From positions 1 to 40,865 of the forward strand of contig NZ_CP023452.1 in assembly GCF_002355275.1 (NCBI RefSeq): 40,865 bases of DNA, read 5' to 3'. Shown piece by piece: positions 8,171 through 16,000 of the stretch; positions within the stretch are counted from its first letter, which is position 1; each line of letters opens with the position of its first letter. Below the pieces are notes generated by a model. That model searched no databases and was not told the DNA's origin. It saw only the letters and a list, made by a program, of their open reading frames with translations. The position numbers and the translations under genes were made by a program. The DNA comes from Rhizorhabdus dicambivorans (GTDB taxonomy: Bacteria; Pseudomonadota; Alphaproteobacteria; Sphingomonadales; Sphingomonadaceae).

Positions 8171-9002
8171 TGGCCTGTCGTCGCTCCATGCATTGTTCGA
8201 CAAAGCGCGCGTTCAGCGCATCAAAGCTGGGCGCCTCTGGCCTCGGCACCATGAAGTGGCGCCGGGAATAACCGACCAGCCCCTCGACCTTGCCCTTGTC
8301 GTTACCCTTGCCGGGGCGCCCGAATTTGTCTTCGAACAGGTAATGGCTCTGGAGGGTCGAGAACATCCGGCTGCGCTCGCGCTTCCCGTCGCCCAGGATC
8401 TGCGCCACTGCCAGCTTGGTGTTGTCATACAGGATCGACTGCGGGATGCCGCCGAAGAAGGCAAAGGCCGCCACGTGCCCTTCGCAAAATGCCTCAGCCA
8501 CCTCGGCAGGATAGGCTTTAACGAACGGCGCATCGCTGTGCGGCAGGTCCATGCAGAAATAGTGGAACCGCACCAACTTGCCGTCGATGATCCCGTCCGC
8601 CTCACCAAAATCCACCTGCGCATGCCCCGGCTTGTGGCTCAATGGTATGAACACCTCGCGGCTGCGCAACTTGGCGCCCGCCACATAGTCGCGAACAATG
8701 GTGATGCCGCCGGTGAAGCCATGTTCATCGCGCAGACGCTCGAAAATACGCGCGGCAGTGTGTCGCTGTTTGATGTGAACCTTGCGGTCATCCACCAGGA
8801 TTTGGTCAATGATGTCGGTAAATCCGGACAGCTTGCGGCTGTAGGTTTGCCCGCTCCGGCCGTGCGCTGCTGGCTCTGGAAAGCACAGCATCTTGTCGAC
8901 GGTCTTGCGATTGATCCCAAAATACCGGGCGGCAGCGCGACGGCTCATCCCGTCAATCAGCACGGCGCGGCGGACCTTCTGATAAAGCTCCACTCTCTTC
9001 AT
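8171..9002 (-). pseudogene. istA: IstA transposase, 3' truncated by the neighbouring IS21
   Basis: An intact frame from MKRVELYQKVRRAVLIDGMS through GHAQVDFGEADG, PQSILYDN and KGKVEGLVGYSRRHFMV (the DDE core) ends at VEQCMERRQA. It then runs into the terminal repeat of the adjacent element and stops at 8085. It is only moderately similar to the first IstA, so the two elements belong to different subgroups. This frame shows no indels up to the truncation. Confidence 0.85.
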
Positions 9003-9102
9003 CCTCCACCTCCGCCCAAAAACGGAGGTCTAGCAGGACTGGCCCCTTTTTAATCCGGTGAGACTGGCCGATCCGTGGCCCCTTTTATTCCCGGTGTTCT
9101 CA
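8171..9102 (-). mobile_element. Remnant of a second IS21-family element
   Basis: It carries the 5' two-thirds of a different istA on the minus strand and one terminus near 9102. That terminus, read inward on the minus strand, is TGAGAACACCGGGAATAAAA, with repeated AAAAGGGGCCA units at about 9040-9090. The rest of istA, istB and the other terminus are missing at the junction with the first IS21 element. Confidence 0.75.
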
Positions 9103-9195
9103 AGAGATGTTCAACATCGCAGAGAGCTACAGGTGCTCGATCGAGACCGATGTTTACGAGATTGGAGGACAAGAGCGAGCCTGGTAGATCGCCAT
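9103..9195 (-). pseudogene. Probable 5' part of the IS21-split small gene
   Basis: An ATG at 9195 lies two bases after the stop of the DUF3768 gene and gives MAIYQARSC. A one-base shift in the CCTCC run then allows SNLVNIGLDRAPVALCDVEH up to the IS end. Joined with 5495-5673, this makes a plausible small protein. The assignment rests on position and orientation, not on a recognised family. Confidence 0.35.
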
Positions 9196-9197
9196 GT

Positions 9198-9629
9198 TCA
9201 ATCTTTGTTCTTCAACATGGCCAAAATCGCAGCTTCGGGCCGACTGGGCCTGGTTAGGAGAATGGTGAGCACGCGGGTTGTGGCATCGGGATTCCACGGT
9301 TCGGCGCTGCCAAATTCAAGATCGCGGTCGTAATAGTCGAACTTCCACATGACCGAGAGGGCTGGGCGCGTGCTGTCGTCAGTCCAGCGGGTATGCCATT
9401 GGCCGATCACATCGCGATAAAGGAAACCAGCGTCATGCTCGCCGTGCGGGTCGTTGTCGGGTGTGAAATCCTCAAAGCCTTCGATCATCTTGAGAATGTC
9501 GGTCTGCGTATTCTCGTCCAGCGCCGCGATGCCTTGCGTAATCACGGTGCGACAAGTCACGCCCATCGTTCGCCGCGCAATGTCGTTCAGCGCCGCGACG
9601 GTGGCGATCTGGTCAGTTGTCGCTTCCAT
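9198..9629 (-). CDS. DUF3768 family protein
   Basis: 143 residues starting MEATTDQIATVAALNDIARR after AAAGGAG. TFTPDNDPHGEHD-like (FTPDNDPHGEHDAGF) and VTTRVLTI-like (TTRVLTILLTRP) segments are characteristic of DUF3768, a family of unknown function common beside ArdC and ParB-like genes on alphaproteobacterial plasmids. The frame is open upstream through the shared leader, but the ribosome-binding site and family length favour 9629. It is the last intact gene of the minus-strand anti-defence module. The split small gene follows by two bases. Confidence 0.75.
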   Translation of the reverse strand: MEATTDQIATVAALNDIARRTMGVTCRTVITQGIAALDENTQTDILKMIEGFEDFTPDNDPHGEHDAGFLYRDVIGQWHTRWTDDSTRPALSVMWKFDYYDRDLEFGSAEPWNPDATTRVLTILLTRPSRPEAAILAMLKNKD

Positions 9630-9955
9630 TTTCCTCACTCCTTTAGGCGAAGCCGCTGCCTGCGGCCTGCGGCTCTGACCCGCTGGCGAAGCGCGGGATG
9701 GGGAGGGGGAAGCAAAATCGATGGGAGTGGTGCGGGCGGCACGGTTAGGGAGGCCCCGGCGCGCGCGAGCGCGCCGGAACTGGCCGAACTTGGCGTGCAA
9801 CCCGGTCCTGTCGATTATGCTTCGGGAACGAAAGGGCGGGTGCCCTTGGTGTTCCCCGGTGGCAGCTGCCACCACTGGCAAGGCGCGGCCCTGGGCCGCT
9901 CGATCCTATGTGCCAGCTGACAGACTACTAAGCGCGCGGCCCTGGCCGCTCATTT
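9630..9955 (-). repeat. Structured leader repeat R1 (upstream of DUF3768 gene)
   Basis: This is nearly identical to 12521-12845 and 14731-15003. Read toward the gene it contains GC hairpins, the palindrome GGTGGCAGCTGCCACC (9858-9873), and a nested hairpin GGGAAC..AAGGGC/GCCCTT..GTTCCC (9824-9856). It also has CATAAT as a possible -10, a 9-base hairpin CCGGCGCGC/GCGCGCCGG, and the ribosome-binding site. It fills the whole gap between fic and this gene. Confidence 0.85.
9858..9873. repeat. Palindrome GGTGGCAGCTGCCACC in leader R1
   Basis: Exact 16-base copy of the plasmid-wide palindrome, inside the shared leader before the DUF3768 gene. Confidence 0.85.
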
Positions 9956-11236
9956 TCAGCGCTCGCGGTCTTTTGATTTCTCGGCGGCCTGTGTCGGTGA
10001 TTTGCCTTCGCGCAATGTTGCGGCGACATGGGCCTTTGCGCTTTCGACGATCTGCGCCAGCTGTTCCTTCGATGCGCCGCGCTCGGTAGCTGTGGCGACG
10101 CGCTTATCAATGGCGATCTGGAATTGCGCGAACCTGGCATCGGCCCGGTTCTGCTCAGGCGAGTTTTTCTCGAATTGCGCGGCAAGGCGTAGATCAACCT
10201 GACTGACGCCGGGAGGCATGACTTGCAGACGTAGCGCGCGATCGGCAGCCTGAATGTCGCGATCGGTCATTTTCGAAAGGAAATCTGCGGCGCCCGCGCT
10301 GATGGCGCGGACTCTTTGCAGCGGGTCCATGCCCTCGGACCAATTGACTTCGATCTGATGATAGCGGCGTTGCTCAATCAGCTGAAGGTGGTGCATCGGC
10401 CCTTTGGGATCACGGAAAAAGGCAAGCTCTTGCGCTGAACGCGCGGCCAGCTGGCGCATGTCAGCGGACGTTTCCGCGATCCGGTTAAGCTGCTCATGCT
10501 GCCGCGACGCAACGGTTTGCGCAGTAGGTAGATAACGGCTGATCTGATCCTTGGCCTGCTCGATGCTCATCGAGCGCCGTTCCCCAACTGGCATGAGAGA
10601 TTCCATCGAAGGCGGAAACGCGATGCCTGCTGGCCCTCGCGCTGGCTCGACGCGGTTCTGTTCAAGGGGCATTGCGTCGCGGATGACTTTGGCGAGGGAG
10701 GCGTGATTTCCGGTATGGAAGCTATCGCGGCTCGCCTCCATCCAGTCCTTCGGCCCCATTGCCTGGATCGAGACAAATTTTTCGGCCGCAAGGGAATGTA
10801 GCTGCAAGTGCAGCCGCATGGTGCGGCCATTGCCCTCACGGAACGGATGAACGGCATTTAATTCGGAAATATGCCGCCCCATGGTATCGGCAAAGCGATC
10901 ACGATCCATCGACTTGAGGGTTTGGAGGTCGGGCAGCTGCTTAAATTCGTGCTCCATGCTGCGGGCAATGAAGTGCGCTCGGGCAAAAGTGCTGCCGGGT
11001 TTGCTTATGTCCACGGTCCGAAAGCGCCCCGCCCAATCATATACGTCCTGAAACAGATGATTGTGCAGTTCGCGATACTCGCGCGCGTTCGTCGCCGGCG
11101 CGGCGCGCTGCACGACCAGCTCGCCATGTCGGACAACCGAGAAGAAAGCTTCTCGCTCCTTGAGGATATTATCGTCGCGGATTCCCAGCTTGTTCCGAAG
11201 AACGTCGCTGTTACGCCAGGTGTAAGGGTCGCTCAC
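9956..11236 (-). CDS. Fic-domain AMP-transferase toxin
   Basis: The Fic motif HPFREGNGRT (about residues 128-137, HxFx(D/E)GNGR) and flap region match Fic/VbhT-type enzymes, which transfer AMP to target proteins such as DNA gyrase. After the Fic domain, a long helical C-terminal region (about residues 215-426) ends in a basic tail, EKSKDRER. Such tails serve as secretion signals in some type IV substrates. Whether it is a BID-like domain cannot be judged by eye. GTG start at 11236, four bases after the antitoxin stop, so translation is probably coupled. It could act in plasmid maintenance or as a transferred effector. Confidence 0.85.
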   Translation of the reverse strand: MSDPYTWRNSDVLRNKLGIRDDNILKEREAFFSVVRHGELVVQRAAPATNAREYRELHNHLFQDVYDWAGRFRTVDISKPGSTFARAHFIARSMEHEFKQLPDLQTLKSMDRDRFADTMGRHISELNAVHPFREGNGRTMRLHLQLHSLAAEKFVSIQAMGPKDWMEASRDSFHTGNHASLAKVIRDAMPLEQNRVEPARGPAGIAFPPSMESLMPVGERRSMSIEQAKDQISRYLPTAQTVASRQHEQLNRIAETSADMRQLAARSAQELAFFRDPKGPMHHLQLIEQRRYHQIEVNWSEGMDPLQRVRAISAGAADFLSKMTDRDIQAADRALRLQVMPPGVSQVDLRLAAQFEKNSPEQNRADARFAQFQIAIDKRVATATERGASKEQLAQIVESAKAHVAATLREGKSPTQAAEKSKDRER

Positions 11237-11239
11237 CTG

Positions 11240-11500
11240 TCATGCAGCGAGTTTCTGGCGGGACAGAACATCACGGTTGTAGTCCTGCGCCAGACCAATC
11301 GCCACATCGACGGGAATTTGGGTTTCGACCAACAGCAAACAAAAAGAGTGGTCATCCGAAACCAATTCAAGTCCTTCAATCTTGCAATTTGCGATTGCTT
11401 CGCAATAAGCTGCCATCACGTCAGGAATCTCTTCCTGCCGACGCGGCTCATACCCCATCGCCTTGATGCGATTCCTGTAGGTGTCGATGATATTTTCCAT
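11240..11500 (-). CDS. VbhA-like antitoxin of the Fic pair
   Basis: 86 residues starting MENIIDTYRNRIKAMGYEPR after TTAGGTG. The segment NCKIEGLEL resembles the inhibitory helix (S/T)xxxE(G/N) of VbhA-type antitoxins, whose glutamate blocks ATP placement in the Fic site. Here the first position is Asn instead of Ser/Thr. It lies directly before fic on the same strand, the usual antitoxin-first order. The frame is open further upstream, but the ribosome-binding site and family size support this start. Confidence 0.7.
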   Translation of the reverse strand: MENIIDTYRNRIKAMGYEPRRQEEIPDVMAAYCEAIANCKIEGLELVSDDHSFCLLLVETQIPVDVAIGLAQDYNRDVLSRQKLAA

Positions 11501-11647
11501 TTTGCACCTAAAAACGACCTGCTCCCGCCCATAGTTAACATGTCGGGATTTGTATATAAACCACATTGAGTAGCCCCCATATTTCACTTTCCTGAAATGG
11601 GACGCCGCGCTTGCGCGGCGTCTCGTGCATTTAGCAGGGCGGGTCAT
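11501..11647 (-). promoter_or_regulatory. AT-richer promoter region of the toxin-antitoxin pair, with hairpin 11601-11622
   Basis: Just after the ArdC-like gene stop, a perfect ten-base stem GACGCCGCGC / GCGCGGCGTC (11601-11622) could end that message, though no T run follows. Closer to the antitoxin the sequence is unusually AT-rich for this plasmid and includes TTTATATAC as a likely -10 region. The base composition suggests that the pair was acquired as a unit. Confidence 0.45.
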
Positions 11648-12520
11648 TCAATCCGCTTGGTCGGTCATCATCGCCAACAGGTAGTCGGCGGCGTTCTGAG
11701 CCTCACGGGCAGCCTCGAAAATCGCGCGCTTGTCGTTGCGGAGCGCGGTCAACCAGTGCTCGATATACGCGGCATGGTCTTCGCGTTCCTCGACCTTGAA
11801 ACCGACAATCGCGCCGATGAAGGATGCGCCCAGCTCGGCTACGAGCTCGTCCCTCGCATAGTCGGCGCGGCTCGTTGAAATCAGGGTTTTCCGGTTGAGG
11901 CGGCTTTCATGCCCTGCATGATGCACGGCCTCATGCGCAAGCGTTGCATAGTAGTCGTCGGCGGAATGGAACGCTTCAAAAGCGGGCATTTGGATATAAT
12001 CGTCGCGGGTGTGGTAATAGGCTTGCGATCCGCCGATGCGAACGGTTGCGTCGATGCGAGAGAACATCACTTCAAGCTCAACGTCGCGGGCTTCGGGATT
12101 GGTGATGATCGGAGCGGGCGCGGGATATTTGCCGTCCAGTCCCTCGACCTGATCGGCATTGAAAACCGTATATCGTTTCAGGAACGGAATCGCGCGCTCG
12201 TCGTCCGTCTCGGAATCCTTCACGACAAGCTTGTTGGCATAGACAACGGTGGTTCCCTTGCTGCCCTTCCTGACATTGCCGCCCAGCTCCAACGCCTGTT
12301 TGAAGGTCAGCCAATAGGGCGAGGCGAAGCCCTGACGCATGGCGCTGGCCCAAAGGCTGAGGACGTTGATCCCACGATAGGCGACACCATTGTGCCGGAG
12401 CGGAATGGTCGGCCCACCGCTCCACGGCTTCACCCAAGGCTTGGTGCCCGCTTCCAGCATCGCAAGAATGTCGTCGGTGACGGCCTGATAAATGTCGATC
12501 CGGTTCGTTTCCTTAGCCAT
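11648..12520 (-). CDS. ArdC-like antirestriction protein with zincin-like metallopeptidase domain
   Basis: 290 residues starting MAKETNRIDIYQAVTDDILA after AAAGGAG. The N-terminal domain has LEAGTKPWVKPW and YRGINVLSLW, followed by KGSKGTTVVY, typical of the ArdC single-stranded-DNA-binding domain. The C-terminal domain has ATLAHEAVHHAGH, an HExxH-type zinc site, and RDELVAELGASF. ArdC proteins protect incoming plasmid DNA from host restriction during conjugation. Its leader R2 is shared with two other genes of the module. Confidence 0.85.
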   Translation of the reverse strand: MAKETNRIDIYQAVTDDILAMLEAGTKPWVKPWSGGPTIPLRHNGVAYRGINVLSLWASAMRQGFASPYWLTFKQALELGGNVRKGSKGTTVVYANKLVVKDSETDDERAIPFLKRYTVFNADQVEGLDGKYPAPAPIITNPEARDVELEVMFSRIDATVRIGGSQAYYHTRDDYIQMPAFEAFHSADDYYATLAHEAVHHAGHESRLNRKTLISTSRADYARDELVAELGASFIGAIVGFKVEEREDHAAYIEHWLTALRNDKRAIFEAAREAQNAADYLLAMMTDQAD

Positions 12521-12845
12521 TTTCCTCACTCCTTTAGGCGAAGCCGCTGCCTGCGGCCTGCGGCTCTGACCCGCTGGCGAAGCGCGGGATGGGGAGGGGG
12601 AAGCAAAATCGATGGGAGTGGTGCGGGCGGCACGGTTAGGGAGGCCCCGGCGCGCGCGAGCGCGCCGGGACTGGCCGAACTTGTCGAGCAACCCGGTCCT
12701 GTCGATTATGCTTCGGGAACGAAAGGGCGGGTGCCCTTGGTGTTCCCCGGTGGCAGCTGCCACCACTGGCAAGGCGCGGCCCTGGGCCGCTCGATCCTAT
12801 GTGGCAGCTGACAGACTACGAAGCGTGCGGCCCTGGCCGCTCATT
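12521..12845 (-). repeat. Structured leader repeat R2 (upstream of ArdC-like gene)
   Basis: Near-identical to R1 over ~325 bases, with few substitutions, and to R3 apart from a ~50-base gap. The palindrome is at 12749-12764 and the nested hairpin at 12715-12747. A GCGGCCCTGGCCGC-type hairpin is present twice, as in R1. In R1 and R2 an open frame runs through the leader into the gene. In R3 it does not, so the leader is unlikely to be coding. Confidence 0.85.
12749..12764. repeat. Palindrome GGTGGCAGCTGCCACC in leader R2
   Basis: Exact 16-base copy inside the leader of the ArdC-like gene. A half-copy (GTGGCAGCTGACAG) lies at about 12811-12824. Confidence 0.85.
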
Positions 12846-12885
12846 ATACGCGGCCGGTTTTACCGGCTGCGTTCTGTAAAATGGA

Positions 12886-12907
12886 GGCGGTGGCAGCTGC
12901 CACCGCC
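12886..12907. repeat. Palindrome family member (22 bp)
   Basis: GGC plus the 16-base core plus GCC, perfect over 22 bases, 48 bases after the stop of the large ParB-like gene and just before leader R2. It is therefore a second copy upstream of the ArdC-like gene. Confidence 0.85.
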
Positions 12908-12954
12908 CCGCAAGTTTGCGGGGAGCGCGGGAGTGAAGCGCGCTCCCCGTGCCG

Positions 12955-14730
12955 TTATGCCGCTTGGCTTTCGTTGTCGGCGGCATCGGGCAAGGCAGAG
13001 GGTCGAAGGGCGGGGGGCAGGATGCGCCGCCCCGCAAGGCGCTCGTTGACCGTCACGGCAAGGTCAGAGCGCTTCATGGTCTGGCAATTCTCTGCGGCGT
13101 CGTTGCCGCAACCTTCGGCCAGCAGCTTCAAGAGCGTGGCCTTGCTAAGCTGGTCATAGAATACCTGATTAGGTTCCCACTTGTCGGCCATGTCGATCTG
13201 CGCGGCCCCGACGATCTGCGCCAGCTGGCGGTCGCGGTCGCTATGGAACGAAAGGCTCGTGATCTGCGAGGCCACGCAGTAGGCCAGCAGCCGCAATTTC
13301 GCTTCGCTGTCCATCTGGCGCATATCGTCCAGCGTGGGTGTCTCGGCCAAGCGGGCAAGATCGGCGCTCGCGATCTCGTCAATGTCGGCAATCGTGGAAT
13401 GGCCCATGACCGCATCGTCAACATGAAAGCGGTTCTTTTCGGCGGTGATTTCGGCGGCTTGTTGCCACGAATAGGCGTTGCCGCGAACCTGCCCCAAGAG
13501 GCCCGTCAAGAGCACGTCCAGCGCCAGTTCCGGGTCGCTGGCAAGGGCTTCCCGAACCGCCATCGTGCGGATACCGCCCAGCTGATCCATGACCTTCTGC
13601 GAGTAGTCGGGCCGGGGAGGCTTGGGGGCATCGGCGGCGGTGCCCTTGGCGCTGCGCGTGAACGCAACCTGTTCGATACCGTCATGCCCGATGAAGACGA
13701 TAAGGGAGTGCTCGGCCTTCTGCTCGGCGGTGAAGACGCGGCAAGCCGATACGATAGCGTCCTGCTTGCGGGTCAGGGCGCGCAACTCGTCGTCATAGTC
13801 GTGATCGTCCTCGTCCACCTCGCTTTCACGCTTGGCGATTGCCGCCTCGATCTGTGCCAACTGCGCGGTTTCTTCCTCGGTCGGCTCTCGCTCGCCTGCG
13901 GGTTCCAGATGGCCCCGCATCCAATAGGAATCGGGCCGGTAAAGCTGCCCCTCGGCATCGCGCCAGCCATCTTCGCGCGCCGCCTTGGCGATGGCGTCGA
14001 GCCGATCTTGCACAAGGTCCATGACAAGGCCCGCATCATCGCAATAGCGACGTTCTCCGAAAAGATCGGTGGTGAAGGTGCCGCCTGCGGCGCAATAGGC
14101 TTCCTCGCCCACAATGCGGAAATGCTTGTCGGTATCGGCAACCTTCTCCTGGGTGAGCATGGCCCGGATTTGGTGGGCGTTGTCGCCGGTGCGCTTGAAA
14201 ACCTCAAGCTGGCGGTCCTGATCGTCTGTCAGCGCGAAAGCCTGCGCCGCGCCCATGCCGATTTCGTCTTTCTGGAAGGCTTTGAGAATGGTGGGGTGCA
14301 GCGCCGCCAGCTTCAACACGCGGCGGACATATGCGGGGGAGACGCCGAACGATGCTGCAACATCGTCAACGTCCTTGCCGCTGTCGATGATCGCCCGATA
14401 GGCGGCGATGGCATCAGCGGGGTGCATGTCCTCACGCTGCGCGTTCTCGGCAAGAGAGATTTCCAGCGCCTCGTCCTTGCTGCGGATTTCAACGGGAACC
14501 TCGAAAGTGCCGGGGATGGTCTTTGCCTTCTGCAACAGCTTCAAGGCCCGGTAGCGCCGCCCTCCGGCGCAAATCTTGATCTTGCCGTCCTCATCATAGC
14601 CGATCAGGTTTTGCAGCACGCCCCGCGCCTGAATGTCGGCTGCGAGGGCTTCGATTTCCTTGGGCTTCACCTTCCGCACGTTGAGGTCGGAAAGCGCCAG
14701 CTTGTTCAGTTGGATGGTCTGGATGGTCAT
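12955..14730 (-). CDS. Large ParB/Srx-domain protein of the antirestriction module
   Basis: 591 residues starting MTIQTIQLNKLALSDLNVRK after AAAGGAG. The N-terminal ParB-like domain has GVLQNLIGY, CAGGRRYRAL and SLAENAQREDMHPADAI. A KorB-like helix-turn-helix follows (VDDVAASFGVSPAYVRRVLK), then a long C-terminal region of unknown role. It is twice the size of a partition ParB, and a separate parAB pair exists at 35431-37211. It is therefore probably not the partition protein. Proteins of this type commonly sit beside ArdC and DUF3768 genes in plasmid leading regions. Its function is unproven. Confidence 0.8.
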   Translation of the reverse strand: MTIQTIQLNKLALSDLNVRKVKPKEIEALAADIQARGVLQNLIGYDEDGKIKICAGGRRYRALKLLQKAKTIPGTFEVPVEIRSKDEALEISLAENAQREDMHPADAIAAYRAIIDSGKDVDDVAASFGVSPAYVRRVLKLAALHPTILKAFQKDEIGMGAAQAFALTDDQDRQLEVFKRTGDNAHQIRAMLTQEKVADTDKHFRIVGEEAYCAAGGTFTTDLFGERRYCDDAGLVMDLVQDRLDAIAKAAREDGWRDAEGQLYRPDSYWMRGHLEPAGEREPTEEETAQLAQIEAAIAKRESEVDEDDHDYDDELRALTRKQDAIVSACRVFTAEQKAEHSLIVFIGHDGIEQVAFTRSAKGTAADAPKPPRPDYSQKVMDQLGGIRTMAVREALASDPELALDVLLTGLLGQVRGNAYSWQQAAEITAEKNRFHVDDAVMGHSTIADIDEIASADLARLAETPTLDDMRQMDSEAKLRLLAYCVASQITSLSFHSDRDRQLAQIVGAAQIDMADKWEPNQVFYDQLSKATLLKLLAEGCGNDAAENCQTMKRSDLAVTVNERLAGRRILPPALRPSALPDAADNESQAA

Positions 14731-15003
14731 TTCTCACTCCTTTAGGCGAAGCCGCTGCCTGCGGCCTGCGGCTCTGACCCGCTGGCGAAGCGCGGGATGG
14801 GGAGGGGGAAGCAAAATCGATGGGAGTGGTGCGGGCGGCACGGTTAGGGAGGCCCCGGCGCGCGCGAGCGCGCCGGAACTGGCCGAACTTGGCGTGCAAC
14901 CCGGTCCTGTCGATTATGCTTCGGGAACGAAAGGGCGGGTGCCCTTGGTGTTCCCCGGTGGCAGCTGCCACCACCGGCAACGCGCGGCCCTGGCCGCTCA
15001 TTT
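14731..15003 (-). repeat. Structured leader repeat R3 (upstream of the large ParB-like gene)
   Basis: Same leader as R1 and R2 but ~50 bases shorter at its distal end. The missing part lies between two copies of a GCGCGGCCCTGGCCGCTC-like segment, as if lost by recombination between them. Palindrome at 14957-14972, nested hairpin at 14923-14955. Confidence 0.85.
14957..14972. repeat. Palindrome GGTGGCAGCTGCCACC in leader R3
   Basis: Exact 16-base copy in the leader of the large ParB-like gene. Confidence 0.85.
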
Positions 15004-15008
15004 GTGCC

Positions 15009-15260
15009 TTAGAGGACGGCGAGTGCCAGCACGGCAACGATTGAACCGCACAGGGCAGAGAAGAGCACCAAGCGCGTGGTCGCAGCATTGATCGCGATCG
15101 TTGCGCCGGCACAAGCCCATAACATGGCAGCCGTGGGACCGCCCCGGTAGATCAGGAAGCCGATATAGCTGTTCGGAAGGAACTGCGGATAATCAACAAT
15201 CAAACGTGCGACGATACCGCCGCCTGCGAGAATGAGCGCCGCGATCAGCCAGGGGGGCAT
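15009..15260 (-). CDS. Small membrane protein, unknown function
   Basis: 83 residues starting MPPWLIAALILAGGGIVARL, with two or three hydrophobic segments (residues 3-20, about 44-60 and 66-82). It looks like an inner-membrane protein. It is the first gene of the minus-strand series that continues into the ParB-like gene after leader R3. I recognise no family. The start lies 44 bases from the divergent gene at 15305, so regulation may be shared. Confidence 0.5.
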   Translation of the reverse strand: MPPWLIAALILAGGGIVARLIVDYPQFLPNSYIGFLIYRGGPTAAMLWACAGATIAINAATTRLVLFSALCGSIVAVLALAVL

Positions 15261-15304
15261 AAAAAAGCTGGGGGTGACGGTGCTGATCCGGTAGCTTTAG
15301 GAGC

Positions 15305-15997
15305 ATGTCGAAACCGGCTCCGCTTGTCGCTTACCGTCTGAAGGTCGGCCTCCGGGATATATCGCCGATGATTTGGCGACGCTTGCTGGTTCGCAGCGAT
15401 CTGACGCTTTTTGGTCTGCACCGGGTAATCCAGATCGCGTTTGGTTGGGAAGATTATCATCTCCATGCTTTCAAGGTGCATGGGCGCCGTTTCGGCACGC
15501 AAAGGACGGGTGAGCGTCACCACCTTGTCGAGGACGGGAAAATTCTGAGGGAACTGACACTTGCCGACCTGTCGCTGCGAGTGCGGCAACGCATGATGTA
15601 CGAATACGACTTCGGCGATTTCTGGGAGCACGAGATCCGCGTCGAAGCGCGTGAACAACCGAGCGCAGACAAGCCCTGGCCGGTCTGCACCGATGGTGCT
15701 CGCGCCGGTCCGCCTGAGGATATCGGCGGACCGGGTGGATATGAGCGATTGCTCGAACGTCTCGATGAATTGCGCTTCGATCAGGGAAATGGCCTGGATG
15801 ACTTTCTGGATGAAAACGATACCAGCGACGGCGAGGAAGATGACGGCGAAGAGTGGACGCCAGCTGACCGCGCCGGGTTCGACGGTCCAGATGATCCGCT
15901 GCTGCGCTACGATCCAGATTCCATCGATCGCCGCGCCATCAATCTCGCGTTGAAGGCTGAGTTTGTCGGCAAGGACCGGCCAATGTCTGTGGACTGA
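15305..15997 (+). CDS. Plasmid pRiA4b Orf3-like protein
   Basis: 230 residues starting MSKPAPLVAYRLKVGLRDIS after TTAGGAGC. WRRLLVRSDLTLFGLHRVIQ, FGWEDYHLHAF and YEYDFGDFWEH are hallmarks of the pRiA4b Orf3-like family. Its biochemical role is unknown and it occurs widely on plasmids and transposons. An acidic stretch (DENDTSDGEEDDGEEW) follows the domain. The stop is three bases from the end of the converging resolvase gene, and the two genes often travel together. Confidence 0.8.
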   Translation: MSKPAPLVAYRLKVGLRDISPMIWRRLLVRSDLTLFGLHRVIQIAFGWEDYHLHAFKVHGRRFGTQRTGERHHLVEDGKILRELTLADLSLRVRQRMMYEYDFGDFWEHEIRVEAREQPSADKPWPVCTDGARAGPPEDIGGPGGYERLLERLDELRFDQGNGLDDFLDENDTSDGEEDDGEEWTPADRAGFDGPDDPLLRYDPDSIDRRAINLALKAEFVGKDRPMSVD

Positions 15998-16000
15998 TGC

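Noticed and set aside
9630..9881. N-terminal extensions (VVAAATGEHQGHPP...) reading through the shared leaders into the DUF3768 and ArdC-like genes
   Set aside because: The third leader copy is out of frame with its gene, and a strong ribosome-binding site precedes each internal start. The leader is better read as regulatory.
10047..13221. Shared string GACGATCTGCGCCAGCTG in fic and the ParB-like gene
   Set aside because: It encodes ordinary helical residues (AQIV) in both, with no wider similarity, so it is coincidence from codon use.
12955..14730. Large ParB-like protein as the plasmid partition protein
   Set aside because: A compact parA-parB operon exists at 35431-37211. This protein is twice the usual size and sits with anti-defence genes.
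12949..14745. A 598-residue plus-strand frame opposite the large ParB-like gene
   Set aside because: It is a shadow of the minus-strand gene, which has clear ParB and helix-turn-helix motifs and a ribosome-binding site. Long antisense frames are common at high GC.
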